DNA of 64,000 bases from an uncultured Sphingomonadaceae bacterium. Lineage in GTDB: Bacteria; Pseudomonadota; Alphaproteobacteria; Sphingomonadales; Sphingomonadaceae. The stretch spans positions 22,319 through 86,318 of the forward strand of contig CANMVC010000005.1 of assembly GCA_947501325.1 (NCBI GenBank), read 5' to 3'. A model generated the notes under the pieces. That model searched no databases and was not told the DNA's origin. It saw nothing but the letters and a program-made list of their open reading frames with translations. A program made the position numbers and the translations under genes. Shown here piece by piece: positions 17,967-27,179 of this stretch. Position 1 is the first letter of the stretch; each line of letters starts with the position of its first letter.

Positions 17967-18329
17967 CTAGCTTGTGGACTTTGGCGGTGTGGTTTTCTTC
18001 GGTGCCGCTTTACGCGTCGCGGGCTTGCGCGCAGCCGGTTTTCTAGCAGCTGGCTTTCGCGTGGTGGGTTTCGCGGCGGTTGATTTTGGTGCTGTCTTTT
18101 CCAGCGCATCGAGCCGTTTTTTCACGGCATCAGCCTCGGCGCGAGCCTTGGATGCCATTTCCTTGACCGCTTCAAATTCTTCGCGCGACACGAAATCCAT
18201 TCCGCCAAACCATTCCTTTGCTCGCTCGCGCGCGCTGGCTTCAGCTTCACGGCCAACGCCGGCGACTGTACCAGCCAAACCGTTCAGGACTTTGGAAAGG
18301 TCATCAAAAAATCTGTTCTGGCTTTGCAT
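17967..18329 (-). CDS. ubiK: UbiK (BMFP family) ubiquinone accessory factor
   Basis: Residues 1-75 match the BMFP/DUF526 family: QNRFFDDLSKVLNGLAGTVAG, an amphipathic helix, then VSREEFEAVKEMASKARAEAD leading to a coiled coil. UbiK helps assemble the Ubi complex in aerobic ubiquinone synthesis. Residues 80-120 form a Lys/Ala/Pro/Thr tail with RKPA-type repeats (TRKPAARKPAARKPATRKA), longer than in the E. coli protein and histone H1-like in composition. The tail may bind nucleic acid or simply extend the protein; that is speculation. Confidence 0.88.
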   Translation of the reverse strand: MQSQNRFFDDLSKVLNGLAGTVAGVGREAEASARERAKEWFGGMDFVSREEFEAVKEMASKARAEADAVKKRLDALEKTAPKSTAAKPTTRKPAARKPAARKPATRKAAPKKTTPPKSTS

Positions 18330-18372
18330 GTCAATTACTCCGTCTGGGGGTCAAGGTTGGGCTTTAATATAG

Positions 18373-18921
18373 CTATATCTGGGTACTCGCTGCGGGTACC
18401 ACAAGAGTCTCAGCGCCCGGATTAAGGTCATCGATCTGCTTATTCAATATGGCTGCAAAACAAAGCCAGGCCAGATAAGGCACCATCAACCACGCGGCCG
18501 CCTTGCGAATGCGGCCGAACACCAGAGTGGTCAAAAACGCCGCAGCGAACATCACGACAAGCAACCAAAAAGCCGAAGACACCTGATGCATACCGAAAAA
18601 TAAGGGTGACCAGGCCAGGTTCAGCGCAAATTGCACGAGAAACAGGATGATGGCGAGCCCGCGAAGCGGCGCACCGCGCGCGTTTAATATCATTGAAAAA
18701 GCAAGGCCGATCAGAATATAAAGAAGCGTCCAGGCAACGGGAAACGCCCAATTTGGCGGCTGCGCGGCCGGCTTCACCAGTGCCTGAAACCAGCGATTTT
18801 CATCCGCGGGGCCAGCAACCTGACCCGCCAGAAATCCCAATAATACGATCAAGGGAATAATGAACAGGGCCCAGCGTAAAAGCGACATGCGCAACTGGCC
18901 TTTGGATGCTATTTGGTTCAC
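18373..18921 (-). CDS. tspO: TspO/MBR family tryptophan-rich sensory protein
   Basis: Five hydrophobic segments, spread over residues 14-165, and the family core WFQALVKPAAQPPNWAFPVAW then TLLYILIGLA identify TspO/MBR. The family binds porphyrins in the outer or inner membrane, and in photosynthetic alphaproteobacteria it tunes tetrapyrrole-related gene expression. The present protein has a short N-terminal extension. It ends 44 bp before the start of the ubiK gene on the same strand, but the two need not be co-transcribed. Confidence 0.93.
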   Translation of the reverse strand: MNQIASKGQLRMSLLRWALFIIPLIVLLGFLAGQVAGPADENRWFQALVKPAAQPPNWAFPVAWTLLYILIGLAFSMILNARGAPLRGLAIILFLVQFALNLAWSPLFFGMHQVSSAFWLLVVMFAAAFLTTLVFGRIRKAAAWLMVPYLAWLCFAAILNKQIDDLNPGAETLVVPAASTQI

Positions 18922-19221
18922 GGTGTCATTCCCTTAACCCATCATGTCCTGCCCGGCTTTACGACCGCATAGAACGAATCATACAGCGGAAAACCGCCAT
19001 GTTTCTATGGTTTCTTAGGCAATCTTACGCCGCTTTGCCAGTGGCTTGGGTCAGGCAGCGGCGAGGATCCCGATTTAGGTCATTTGAGGGTTCGGGTGGT
19101 TGGCATCGAACAATTACACCCTATGTTAGAAACACTGGTTTGCTTGCGCGCATGATTTTCCGGCCGCCCATGGCCGCGAACAGGATTGTGACGCACAGAT
19201 CGGGCTGCTAGGGGCTTTGCT

Positions 19222-21051
19222 ATGAGTGAAATTACCGATGACAATGCCCCTGAACAGGAGCCGTCAGATGCCGAGAAACCTGCGATAAAGAAAATCGGCA
19301 ATTTGCGGATGATCTGGGACCGCGCCATTAAATATCCCAAGCAAATCACCTTTGCAGCCATCGCTTTGTTTGTCGCCGCCTTGGCGACCTTGGCTATTCC
19401 CTGGGGTTTCAAATATATTGTCGATGAAGGCTTCGCATCCGGCGGCGGCGATATCGCGCCATATTTTCAAATCTTGTTGGTGATTGTGGCCGTATTGGCT
19501 GTCGCCACAGCGCTGCGCTTTTATTTTGTCAGTTGGCTCGGCGAACGGGTTGTGGCTGACATCAGGCTGGCGGTACAACGGAATTTGCTTCGCCTTGCTC
19601 CCGGTTTTTTTGAAGAAAATCGCCCTTCGGAAATTGCATCGCGGATGACGTCGGATACAGCAGTGATCGAGCAAACGGTCGGTACCACCGTATCGGTGGC
19701 CTTGCGCAATATCATTATTGGTATTGGCGGGATCATCTTTCTCTTCACACTGGCCCCGACGCTGACAGCGGGACTGTTAATCGGTATTCCGATAGTCATT
19801 TTGCCGATCGTGTTTATCGGCCGGAAACTCAGCAATGTGTCGCGGTTTAGCCAGGACCGGGTCGCTGATGTCGGTGCTATGGTTTCGGAAACTCTAGGCG
19901 CCATGAAGATCGTCCAGGCCTTTGGCCAGGAAGCCCGCGAGCATGAAAGATTTGGTGGCGCGGTCGAGAATACATTTGAAACGGCAAAGCGGCGGATCCG
20001 GTTGCGCGCGGCCCTGACAGCGGTTGTCATCGCACTGGTGTTTACGGGGATAACCCTGCTGATGTGGCGTGGCGCTATCGGTGTCGCTGAAGGCACGATT
20101 TCAGGCGGAACGATTGCAGCATTTGTTCTCACAGGTGGCCTGGTGGCGGGGTCTTTTGGCGCGCTGACGGAAGTTTATGGCGATTTGTTGCGCGCGGCAG
20201 GTGCTGCCGGTCGTTTGGCGGAACTGTTATCGGAAGAGCCAGGCATTGCAGCGCCGGCCTCTCCTATCGCCTTACCGGAACCGCCGCGCGGCCAAATCTC
20301 TTTTGACAATGTTACCTTTGCATATCCTACGCGCCTGGAGACTTCGGCGCTCAAGAATTTTTCGCTGAAAGTTTCCCCCGGCGAGACCGTGGCTGTTGTC
20401 GGACCATCCGGCGCGGGCAAATCAACCTTGTTTCAACTGGCGCAACGCTTCTATGATCCACAGGGCGGCAGCGTACGGATTGACGGCGTCGCGCTGCCAT
20501 CGGCCGACCCTGCGGACATTCGCGAGCGCATGGCGCTGGTGCCGCAGGATACAGTTCTATTTGCGGCCTCCGCCCGCGACAATTTGCGCTATGGCAAATG
20601 GGATGCGACGGACGATGAAATTTGGGCCGCCGCGCGCGCAGCCAATGCCGAGAAATTCCTGATGGAGTTGCCCGACGGGCTCGATAGCTTCATGGGCGAA
20701 GCAGGTACGCGTCTGTCTGGCGGTCAGCGTCAGCGCGTCGCGATTGCGCGCGCGCTGCTAAGGCAAACACCCATATTATTGCTGGACGAGGCGACATCGG
20801 CGCTGGATGCCGAAAGCGAGAAGTTGGTGCAGGATGCGCTGGAGCGGCTCATGCGCGATCGAACCACCATCGTCATAGCCCATCGGCTGGCAACCATCCG
20901 GTCGGCAGATCGCATCATCGTGATGGATGAGGGGCATATTGTCGAGCAAGGCGATCATGACAGCCTGATTGCCGACAATGGTCTCTACGCAAAGCTTGCA
21001 GAGCTCCAATTTAATGGCGGCGAGCAGTCAAAGGCAGCTGTGACTGTCTGA
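19222..21051 (+). CDS. MsbA-like ABC exporter (fused permease and ATPase)
   Basis: A half-transporter of 609 residues. Six transmembrane helices of an ABC_membrane domain occupy about residues 35-330 and the nucleotide-binding domain 355-595. The ATPase has Walker A GPSGAGKSTL, signature LSGGQRQRVAIARALL, Walker B ILLLDEATSALD and the switch histidine in IVIAHRLATI. The architecture and length match homodimeric exporters of the MsbA/HlyB group. The cargo (lipid, peptide or drug) cannot be fixed from sequence. It stands alone, 300 bp after the tspO start with no recognisable gene between. Confidence 0.93.
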   Translation: MSEITDDNAPEQEPSDAEKPAIKKIGNLRMIWDRAIKYPKQITFAAIALFVAALATLAIPWGFKYIVDEGFASGGGDIAPYFQILLVIVAVLAVATALRFYFVSWLGERVVADIRLAVQRNLLRLAPGFFEENRPSEIASRMTSDTAVIEQTVGTTVSVALRNIIIGIGGIIFLFTLAPTLTAGLLIGIPIVILPIVFIGRKLSNVSRFSQDRVADVGAMVSETLGAMKIVQAFGQEAREHERFGGAVENTFETAKRRIRLRAALTAVVIALVFTGITLLMWRGAIGVAEGTISGGTIAAFVLTGGLVAGSFGALTEVYGDLLRAAGAAGRLAELLSEEPGIAAPASPIALPEPPRGQISFDNVTFAYPTRLETSALKNFSLKVSPGETVAVVGPSGAGKSTLFQLAQRFYDPQGGSVRIDGVALPSADPADIRERMALVPQDTVLFAASARDNLRYGKWDATDDEIWAAARAANAEKFLMELPDGLDSFMGEAGTRLSGGQRQRVAIARALLRQTPILLLDEATSALDAESEKLVQDALERLMRDRTTIVIAHRLATIRSADRIIVMDEGHIVEQGDHDSLIADNGLYAKLAELQFNGGEQSKAAVTV

Positions 21052-21371
21052 GGCGACGCACCCAAGACTATCGTTATGTATTTGGCACCGGGTATATGCT
21101 CCCGCGTCACAAGGCTGTCCTTGGCATTTTGTTGCAGATTATGGCTCAATGGGCTTGCCGCAGGACCTAGCTCTGGCGCTCTGCGTCGCTTTATGGTTCG
21201 GGGGCAGAAAGGGAAGGCAGCTCTCTTTGTGATCCTGATGAAGGCAGAACGAGCAGCGCCAAGAAGCCTATCTACGGTCGCCATATTGAAAGCATAGACA
21301 CCGTCTATCAGCCGAATGATCACAATCAAACAGTCTTGATATGCGCCATAAACGCATCGCGCTATCGCACG

Positions 21372-21402
21372 AAAAAGGCGATGGATCGCTCCACCGCCTT
21401 TT
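21372..21402. terminator. Bidirectional terminator between ABC exporter and exbD
   Basis: A hairpin with stem GGCGATGG/CCACCGCC (one wobble on each reading) and loop ATCGCT is flanked by AAAAA and TTTT, so it can end transcription from both sides. It lies 21 bp after the exbD stop. The preceding 320 bp (21052-21371) hold no gene I can support. Confidence 0.75.
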
Positions 21403-21422
21403 GAATTTAATATCAACCGCTC

Positions 21423-21875
21423 TTAGTTTGGCAAACGTGCTGCCTTGCCAAAGCTGCTATATTGTTCGTTACCAACAAAACCAAATTTGGTCACGCCGCT
21501 ATCTTTAATCTCCGCGAGAACGCGGTCGACCGTCAGATAAGCGCTCACCGGATCGGGCTGGAACTGAAGCTCAGGCTCAGGAACCATCGATTTGGTCTGT
21601 GCAAGATATTGTTTGATCTGCTGCAATGAAACGGGCTGATCATTCCACAATATCTGGTTGGTTGGTGTGATACCCAACCGGTTTTTCACCGGGTCAATCG
21701 GTGGTGGTGGTGGTGGATTTGGATCGTCCACCGGCAAGTCCAGTTTTACCGCGTGGGTCTGGACCGGGATGGTGATGATGAACATGATGAGGAGAACGAG
21801 CAGGACGTCGATCAACGGCGTCGTGTTCATTTCCATCATCGGCTCGCCATCATCGCTGCCGCCGCTCATAGCCAT
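21423..21875 (-). CDS. exbD: ExbD/TolR biopolymer transport protein (second copy)
   Basis: A 150-residue ExbD/TolR protein with one N-terminal helix (about residues 22-42, LIDVLLVLLIMFIITIPVQ). It includes the conserved aspartate in TPLIDVLLV that takes part in proton flow, and a periplasmic domain with a proline-rich linker. With ExbB and TonB it uses the inner-membrane proton gradient to drive TonB-dependent receptors. It lies 43 bp after a longer ExbD paralogue in the same operon. Two ExbD paralogues could form a heterodimer in the motor; this is an inference. Confidence 0.92.
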   Translation of the reverse strand: MAMSGGSDDGEPMMEMNTTPLIDVLLVLLIMFIITIPVQTHAVKLDLPVDDPNPPPPPPIDPVKNRLGITPTNQILWNDQPVSLQQIKQYLAQTKSMVPEPELQFQPDPVSAYLTVDRVLAEIKDSGVTKFGFVGNEQYSSFGKAARLPN

Positions 21876-21918
21876 TAGTGCGTCTCCTTAAAAATTCTAA
21901 ACTTGATGCCGTATCAGG

Positions 21919-22440
21919 CTATTCAACTGCAATCGGTGTCGACAAAAACCCGACCTTGGCAAAACCCGCGCGCTGCATGGCAAATATTGCGCCGCCAATG
22001 CACCGGTAAGGGGTGTTGATGTCACCACGGATATGCACTTCCGGCATATCTTCTGGTGTCATATTTTCTACACCGCCAAAGGCTTCGATCTGGTTTTCTA
22101 ACTGGGTCACTGCTCTTTGCACCAATTCGTTGGAATCAATCGGCGTCGTGTTCCAATAGATCCGGCAATTACCACCTGGATTAGCGCCGGAATATTCCGG
22201 GTCACCAGGATCGCGTCCTGCTGAATCTGTTGTCGTAACAGCGAGCAAAACATTTTCCGGTTTGGTTGTCGTCACTTCAAACGGTAGAACCGGCAGATCC
22301 AGCTCCACTGTCTGGATCACCACTGGAACGGCGATCAAGAAAATGATCAGCAAAACCAGCATAACGTCCACCAGCGGGGTCGTGTTAATGTCCGATAGAG
22401 GAGTTTCTGCTCCACCGCCGTCCCCAACATTCATCGCCAT
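21919..22440 (-). CDS. exbD: ExbD/TolR biopolymer transport protein (first copy)
   Basis: A 173-residue ExbD with one transmembrane helix and the conserved aspartate in TPLVDVMLVLLIIF. The periplasmic part is longer than that of the downstream copy because of an insertion rich in Gly, Pro and Asp (about residues 70-100). Cys residues in NCRIYW and in YRCIGGAIF may form a disulfide. It lies between exbB and the shorter exbD. An inverted repeat in the 127-bp gap after exbB may set lower expression of the ExbD subunits. Confidence 0.92.
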   Translation of the reverse strand: MAMNVGDGGGAETPLSDINTTPLVDVMLVLLIIFLIAVPVVIQTVELDLPVLPFEVTTTKPENVLLAVTTTDSAGRDPGDPEYSGANPGGNCRIYWNTTPIDSNELVQRAVTQLENQIEAFGGVENMTPEDMPEVHIRGDINTPYRCIGGAIFAMQRAGFAKVGFLSTPIAVE

Positions 22441-22514
22441 AAGATTCTATCCTCTCAAAAATATGCTTTATCGAAAAAATAGGACAAACCTAAATCCTCG
22501 AAAATCAGGAGCTG

Positions 22515-22559
22515 CCACGCCGTTTGCCGGAATTTCAAAGCTTCGGCAAACGGCTGTGG
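22515..22559 (-). promoter_or_regulatory. Intercistronic hairpin between exbB and exbD
   Basis: A perfect 11-bp stem (CGGCAAACGGC paired with GCCGTTTGCCG) with a 14-nt loop, extended by CCAC/GTGG around a bulge, begins 9 bp after the exbB stop. No T-run follows on the minus strand, so it is not a normal terminator. Such hairpins protect upstream mRNA or reduce read-through, fitting an excess of ExbB over ExbD. Confidence 0.6.
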
Positions 22560-22567
22560 CTAACGCC

Positions 22568-23338
22568 TTACTTCTTTGCAGCAACCGGTTTCGCTGCTGG
22601 AGCGGTCGCAGGCTTGGTTGGTACGCCGCCTTTGTTAAGAGCTGGCTTCACAGCACCGTCTGATGAGATATAACCGAGAACGTCGTTCGAGAAGTCGCTG
22701 AGATCTTCCGCGATGCGCTTGTTACGACCCTGCAGCCAGTTATAGGCGAGAACGGCAGGAACAGCCACACCAAGACCCAGTGCGGTCATGATCAAGGCTT
22801 CACCAACAGGACCAGCAACAGCATCAATGGATGCCTGACCAGCGATACCGATTTTGATCAGTGCGCGATAAATGCCGATAACCGTACCGAACAGACCGAT
22901 AAATGGCGATGTAGCGCCAACCGTTGCAAGCCATGGAAGACCCGTAGCCAGTTTGGAGTTGATCAGTCCCTGCGAGCGATGCAGCGAACCGTGCAGCCAA
23001 TCATGGGCTTCGACTGGGTCAGTCAAACGCGCGTGATCTTCTTCTGCCTTGATGCCATCGTCAACAATCTGACGATAAGCGCTGTTCTTGTCGAGTTTCG
23101 CAGCGCCTTCTTTCAAGCTGTTGGCTTTCCAGAAAGAAGCCCGAGCCGCCTGGCCTTGCTTCATGACCTTGTTCTGCTCGAACAATTTGGAAAACAGGAT
23201 GTAGAAAGAAGAAACGGACATAATTGCCAGCACGCCAAGAACGAACCAAGCGATAACACCGCCCTGTTCCATTGCTTCCCAAAAACCAAATGCGTTCTGC
23301 GGTGCGGTTCCACCGGCTGCCAAAATTTCAATAAACAT
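22568..23338 (-). CDS. exbB: ExbB/TolQ/MotA proton channel protein
   Basis: A 256-residue MotA_ExbB-family protein with three hydrophobic helices (about residues 28-50, 138-165 and 180-205). It has the conserved ATVGATSPFIGLFGTVIGIY and ALIMTALGLGVAVPAVLAYN. The C-terminus ends in an Ala/Pro/Lys tail (residues 230-256). ExbB forms the pentameric channel that works with ExbD and TonB to energise outer-membrane receptors. It is the second gene of the tonB-exbB-exbD-exbD operon, 80 bp after tonB. Confidence 0.93.
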   Translation of the reverse strand: MFIEILAAGGTAPQNAFGFWEAMEQGGVIAWFVLGVLAIMSVSSFYILFSKLFEQNKVMKQGQAARASFWKANSLKEGAAKLDKNSAYRQIVDDGIKAEEDHARLTDPVEAHDWLHGSLHRSQGLINSKLATGLPWLATVGATSPFIGLFGTVIGIYRALIKIGIAGQASIDAVAGPVGEALIMTALGLGVAVPAVLAYNWLQGRNKRIAEDLSDFSNDVLGYISSDGAVKPALNKGGVPTKPATAPAAKPVAAKK

Positions 23339-23418
23339 TATATATTCCCCTCAAGGATAGATTAAGCTTCAAAAAGGTTACAGCTAGGAGGCACCAGCGC
23401 CTCACAGCTGCGGTGTAC

Positions 23419-24081
23419 TTATTTCGGTATCTGCCAACGAACGCGACTGGACCAAGTGCCTGTCGTTTCATTGCCTTGCGCATCAAGCGATGGACGGAAA
23501 CGTCCTCGACGCTGGATATTTTTACAAGTTGCAGCATCCAAGTCGCTATGACCACTAGACCCCGTAATCTGACAATCTGTCACACGGCCATTGGGACCAA
23601 CCGTTACCCGGAAAGCAGTTGTACCTTCCCGTTCTTCGCGCAAGGCCCGAGATGGATAGTCATTCGCGTTTGCCCAGTTACCCGGGTTTCCACGAGGTTC
23701 AGGATTTGCCCGTTGCGGCGGTGGTGGTGGCGGTGGCGCCGGTGGTGGAGCCGGCGCAACTGGCGCAGGCGCAGGTGGTGGTGTTCTCACCTGGGATACC
23801 ACAGGCCGCGGCGCTGCCGGTGGAGCCACGATCGGTGGTGGTGTTACCACTGGTGGCGGTTCAATCGGTTGATCCGGCGGTGGTGGAGGTGGTTCCTCAA
23901 TCTCTTCCGGTGGTTCTTCTTCTTGGATATCGATCATATCAAGCTCTGACGCCACTTTCTTGACCGCACTATAGGCGAGGCCAGTGACCAAAGCATATCC
24001 AAACAGCGCGTGAATAAGAACGACAAGAATAATGGATACGATCTTGCTCGAACTCATTTGTTGTTGGTCAGCATAAGCCAT
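23419..24081 (-). CDS. tonB: Energy transducer TonB
   Basis: It has an N-terminal signal-anchor helix (about residues 11-33), a 90-residue proline-rich stretch dominated by PPPP and VAPP runs with an acidic start (EEEPPEEIEEPP), and a C-terminal TonB domain (about 145-220) with REEREGTTAFRVTVGPNGRV. The proline stretch spans the periplasm so that the C-terminal domain reaches TonB boxes of outer-membrane receptors. It is the first gene of the TonB/ExbB/ExbD/ExbD operon. Sphingomonads rely heavily on such receptors. Confidence 0.93.
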   Translation of the reverse strand: MAYADQQQMSSSKIVSIILVVLIHALFGYALVTGLAYSAVKKVASELDMIDIQEEEPPEEIEEPPPPPPDQPIEPPPVVTPPPIVAPPAAPRPVVSQVRTPPPAPAPVAPAPPPAPPPPPPPQRANPEPRGNPGNWANANDYPSRALREEREGTTAFRVTVGPNGRVTDCQITGSSGHSDLDAATCKNIQRRGRFRPSLDAQGNETTGTWSSRVRWQIPK

Positions 24082-24344
24082 TCAGAAATATAACTCCTTT
24101 TCTTCCCTAGGGAATCGAAACCTCGCAAAAGATTTTTATCGAGAACTGCCGGAGTGTAACCCGCACCAATCCCTAGATTCCCCACGACAGCTTTTCGTTG
24201 CGATGCAAGCCGTCTTAAAAATGTTTTAACGCGGTAGTTGGGGTCAGGCAATCGCTTTGTTAGTTCAGGGTTGATTAAGCTGTCAAAAACACAAGATGCC
24301 GCGTAGAGAATAGTCTCTCGAAAGCGGAAAATTACAGGATAAAC

Positions 24345-25196
24345 ATGCACCCCATACCCTATATAATCATCGGCATGCTAATGGCGCTAACAGCCTGTTT
24401 TCCTGCTTTTTCGCAAACCAATCCAGATAGTGACCCTTTGCAATATGCGGATCTCGCTGACCTTAGTGTCAATGCGCCATTGATCGCCCATGTTAAGATC
24501 AAAGAAGCTATTAAAGTTGATCCAAAACGGGTCACCAACGCTCCGGCAGGAACGCAAAGATATTATATCGTGGCGACAACCAACGCGCTGATTCGCGGTC
24601 AGGGAGGTATACCGGAAACGATTCGCTATGTGATTGATTTGCCAGTGGATGAACGCGGGCGAGCGCCCAAGATAAAGAGGAAACCATTTATCATTTTCGC
24701 CCGGAATTTGACGGGTTCCACCGGTGATATTCAACTGGCCGCGCCGGATGCACAGATTGACTGGACACCTGCCCGCGACCAGCGGGTGCGGTCCCTGGTC
24801 AGAGAAATTGTCGCTCGCGATGCGGCGCCCGCCATCACCGGAGTCGGTAGCGCTTTTCACGTTCCCGGGACCATTATCGGCGAAGGTGAGACACAGATTT
24901 TCCTGGAGACCGTTACCGGTGATCCTGTTTCCATCACCATATTAAGCCGGGACGGCCAAAAGAAAGTCTGGGCAGTGTCGCTCAGCGAGATAGTCGATGA
25001 AGCCGCACGCGCACCGGTGCGAAATAGCCTATTATGGTATCGGCTGGCCTGCTTCCTGCCAAAATCACTGCCAGAAGAAGCGCTGGCTGGCGATTCGGCG
25101 TCCAATTCCAATCAGGCGCGCCGCGATTATGATCTGGTGATCCAGGATCTGGGCAATTGCCCGCGCACCCGCCCTCCAGAATATCGCGCTCGCTGA
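24345..25196 (+). CDS. Exported protein, unknown function
   Basis: A 283-residue protein with a signal peptide (IIGMLMALTACFPAFSQ). A cysteine within the hydrophobic core gives an alternative lipoprotein reading (ALTAC). The mature part is beta-rich. I recognise a pattern shared by hypothetical proteins of sphingomonads next to the tonB operon, but no named family. Divergent from tonB across a 263-bp region without other genes. It probably acts in the envelope. Confidence 0.75.
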   Translation: MHPIPYIIIGMLMALTACFPAFSQTNPDSDPLQYADLADLSVNAPLIAHVKIKEAIKVDPKRVTNAPAGTQRYYIVATTNALIRGQGGIPETIRYVIDLPVDERGRAPKIKRKPFIIFARNLTGSTGDIQLAAPDAQIDWTPARDQRVRSLVREIVARDAAPAITGVGSAFHVPGTIIGEGETQIFLETVTGDPVSITILSRDGQKKVWAVSLSEIVDEAARAPVRNSLLWYRLACFLPKSLPEEALAGDSASNSNQARRDYDLVIQDLGNCPRTRPPEYRAR

Positions 25197-25324
25197 TCCT
25201 GCGTTGTATAAATTATTCGGACAGCTTGAAAGACAGGCTGGCATTATAATGCCGCAACGCTATTAAACGGGCTTAATCTCTCCACCATTTATCATATCAG
25301 CCCGAATTCAAGGTTTCTTTCATC

Positions 25325-26623
25325 ATGACAACACCTCTCCGCATCGCTTTGGCTGGCCTTGGGACTGTAGGATCAGGGGTCATCCGCCTGATCAATGAAA
25401 ATGGCGCAATGATTGCCCAGCGTGCGGGACGACCCATTTCGATCGTTTCAGTATCCGCCCGCGACCGGAATCGGGATCGCGGGGTTGATCTCAGCCCTTA
25501 TAAATGGGCCGATGACACGCGCGATTTGGCCGCCGATCCTGATGTTGATTGCGTGGTTGAAATGATCGGAGGCTCTGACGGCCCTGCCCTCGACCTTGCT
25601 CGCAACAGCCTGAAGCAGGGCAAGTCTTTTGTCACGGCAAACAAGGCGATGATTGCCCATCACGGTATGGAACTTGCCGGATTGGCCGAAAACCAGAATG
25701 TCGCGTTGAAATATGAAGCCGCGGTTGCTGGCGGCATCCCGGTCATCAAAGGCCTGCGGGACGGGGCGTCGGCCAATCATATTGAGCGTGTCTATGGCAT
25801 CCTGAATGGCACCTGCAACTATATCCTGACCACAATGGAAAAACATGGCAGTGATTTTGATGCGGTATTAAAGGATGCCCAGGATCTGGGTTATGCCGAG
25901 GCCGATCCGAGCTTTGATATCGACGGTGTTGATGCTGCGCATAAGCTTGCGATCCTCGCCGCCCTTTCTTTTGGAACGGCGGTGGATTTTGATGGCGTCG
26001 AAATTGCCGGCATTCGTGATATCATGGCGGCCGACATCGGGCAGGCAAAGGCGCTCGGTTATCGCATTCGCTTGCTGGGCATGGCGCGGATAGACGACGG
26101 AAAATTATTTCAACGGGTTAATCCCTATCTTGTCCCCGAAAGCCACCCGCTCGCTCATATCGACGGATCCACCAACGCGGTGGTTGCCGAAGGCAATTTC
26201 TCTGGCCGATTGATGTTTCAGGGCGCCGGCGCCGGCGATGGCCCCACGGCATCAGCCGTCGTAGCCGACCTGATTGATATCGCCCGCGGTGATTGCGGGA
26301 CCGCCTTCGCCATGCCAGCACAGGAAATGGCCGCTAGCGAGCGCGCCGAAAGCGGCAATCGTACGGGCAAAAGCTATATCCGTTTTGTTGTCGCCGATAA
26401 GCCAGGCGTTCTGGCAGAGATTACAGCCGCCATGCGGGATGCGGAAGTGTCGATCGAAAGTCTGATCCAGACAGAAAAAACCAACGAAGGATCGGTGTTA
26501 ATTTCCATGGTAACCCACCAGAGTCTGGAACGGGATGTCATTCAGAGCCTTGAAAAACTCTCTGACTCCAGCAGCCTCCAAGGCGCGCCAGTGGTCATGC
26601 ACCTCTTGAGCGATGAGGACTAA
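25325..26623 (+). CDS. hom: Homoserine dehydrogenase
   Basis: Reduces aspartate semialdehyde to homoserine with NAD(P)H, the branch point to threonine and methionine. The N-terminal Rossmann motif LAGLGTVGSGVIRL, the catalytic segment ANKAMIAHHG with the key lysine, YEAAVAGGIPVIKGLR and GILNGTCNYILTTM are intact. A C-terminal ACT domain (about residues 350-425, FVVADKPGVLAEITAAM) suggests allosteric control by threonine. The length of 432 residues is normal for the monofunctional enzyme. It converges with an 11-bp gap on the next gene. Confidence 0.97.
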   Translation: MTTPLRIALAGLGTVGSGVIRLINENGAMIAQRAGRPISIVSVSARDRNRDRGVDLSPYKWADDTRDLAADPDVDCVVEMIGGSDGPALDLARNSLKQGKSFVTANKAMIAHHGMELAGLAENQNVALKYEAAVAGGIPVIKGLRDGASANHIERVYGILNGTCNYILTTMEKHGSDFDAVLKDAQDLGYAEADPSFDIDGVDAAHKLAILAALSFGTAVDFDGVEIAGIRDIMAADIGQAKALGYRIRLLGMARIDDGKLFQRVNPYLVPESHPLAHIDGSTNAVVAEGNFSGRLMFQGAGAGDGPTASAVVADLIDIARGDCGTAFAMPAQEMAASERAESGNRTGKSYIRFVVADKPGVLAEITAAMRDAEVSIESLIQTEKTNEGSVLISMVTHQSLERDVIQSLEKLSDSSSLQGAPVVMHLLSDED

Positions 26624-26634
26624 ACAGCCGCACT

Positions 26635-27123
26635 TCACTCTGGCTCGTTCGCCTTGATCTGCACCTGTTTGACATAATCCTCGTCCGGCACAGTCGGCTT
26701 AATGACTCGCCACAACCGACCAGCTGGACCACCCACACCGCCACCTGCTCCGCCAAAAGAAACGGTAACCAATGACAATCCTTTGAAACATTGGCGTTCA
26801 CTGGCGTCTATATAGCAGCGCCCGGTATTGACATATTCCGCATTGCCGTTGGGAATAAGTTCACGAATCCGATCACCGTTTGCCAGAAGTTCCGGAAACG
26901 GCAGACGATATTGGCGGTTCACATCAAAAGCCGCACAAACCACAATCTCGTCAGGGTCAGAATTTTTCAAACATCCATCAGCGTCAACAGCAACCAGTTG
27001 GCGGGCATTGTCGATCAGCTGATCCGTCCGGTCATCTGTCCCTATTTGGGCATGGGCCGTCTCGAAAACCGTGCCGGAAGTCAGGATTAAGGACAAGATT
27101 ACAAGGCTTCTCGACATTGTCAT
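26635..27123 (-). CDS. Exported protein, unknown function
   Basis: A 162-residue protein with a clear signal peptide (SLVILSLILTSGTVFETAHA). Four cysteines in the mature part (CLKNSDPDEIVVC, RCYIDASERQC) could make two disulfides in the periplasm. It is divergent from glpX and convergent with hom. No family recognised. Confidence 0.72.
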   Translation of the reverse strand: MTMSRSLVILSLILTSGTVFETAHAQIGTDDRTDQLIDNARQLVAVDADGCLKNSDPDEIVVCAAFDVNRQYRLPFPELLANGDRIRELIPNGNAEYVNTGRCYIDASERQCFKGLSLVTVSFGGAGGGVGGPAGRLWRVIKPTVPDEDYVKQVQIKANEPE

Positions 27124-27179
27124 ATCGCTCCCCTATCGAGAGTCCCAAATTGGCCCCTATAGAAGGACTAAAGATTCAA

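Noticed and set aside
20985..21416. Minus-strand ORF of 143 codons
   Set aside because: Part of it is antisense to the ABC exporter gene and the rest covers the terminator; no domain seen.
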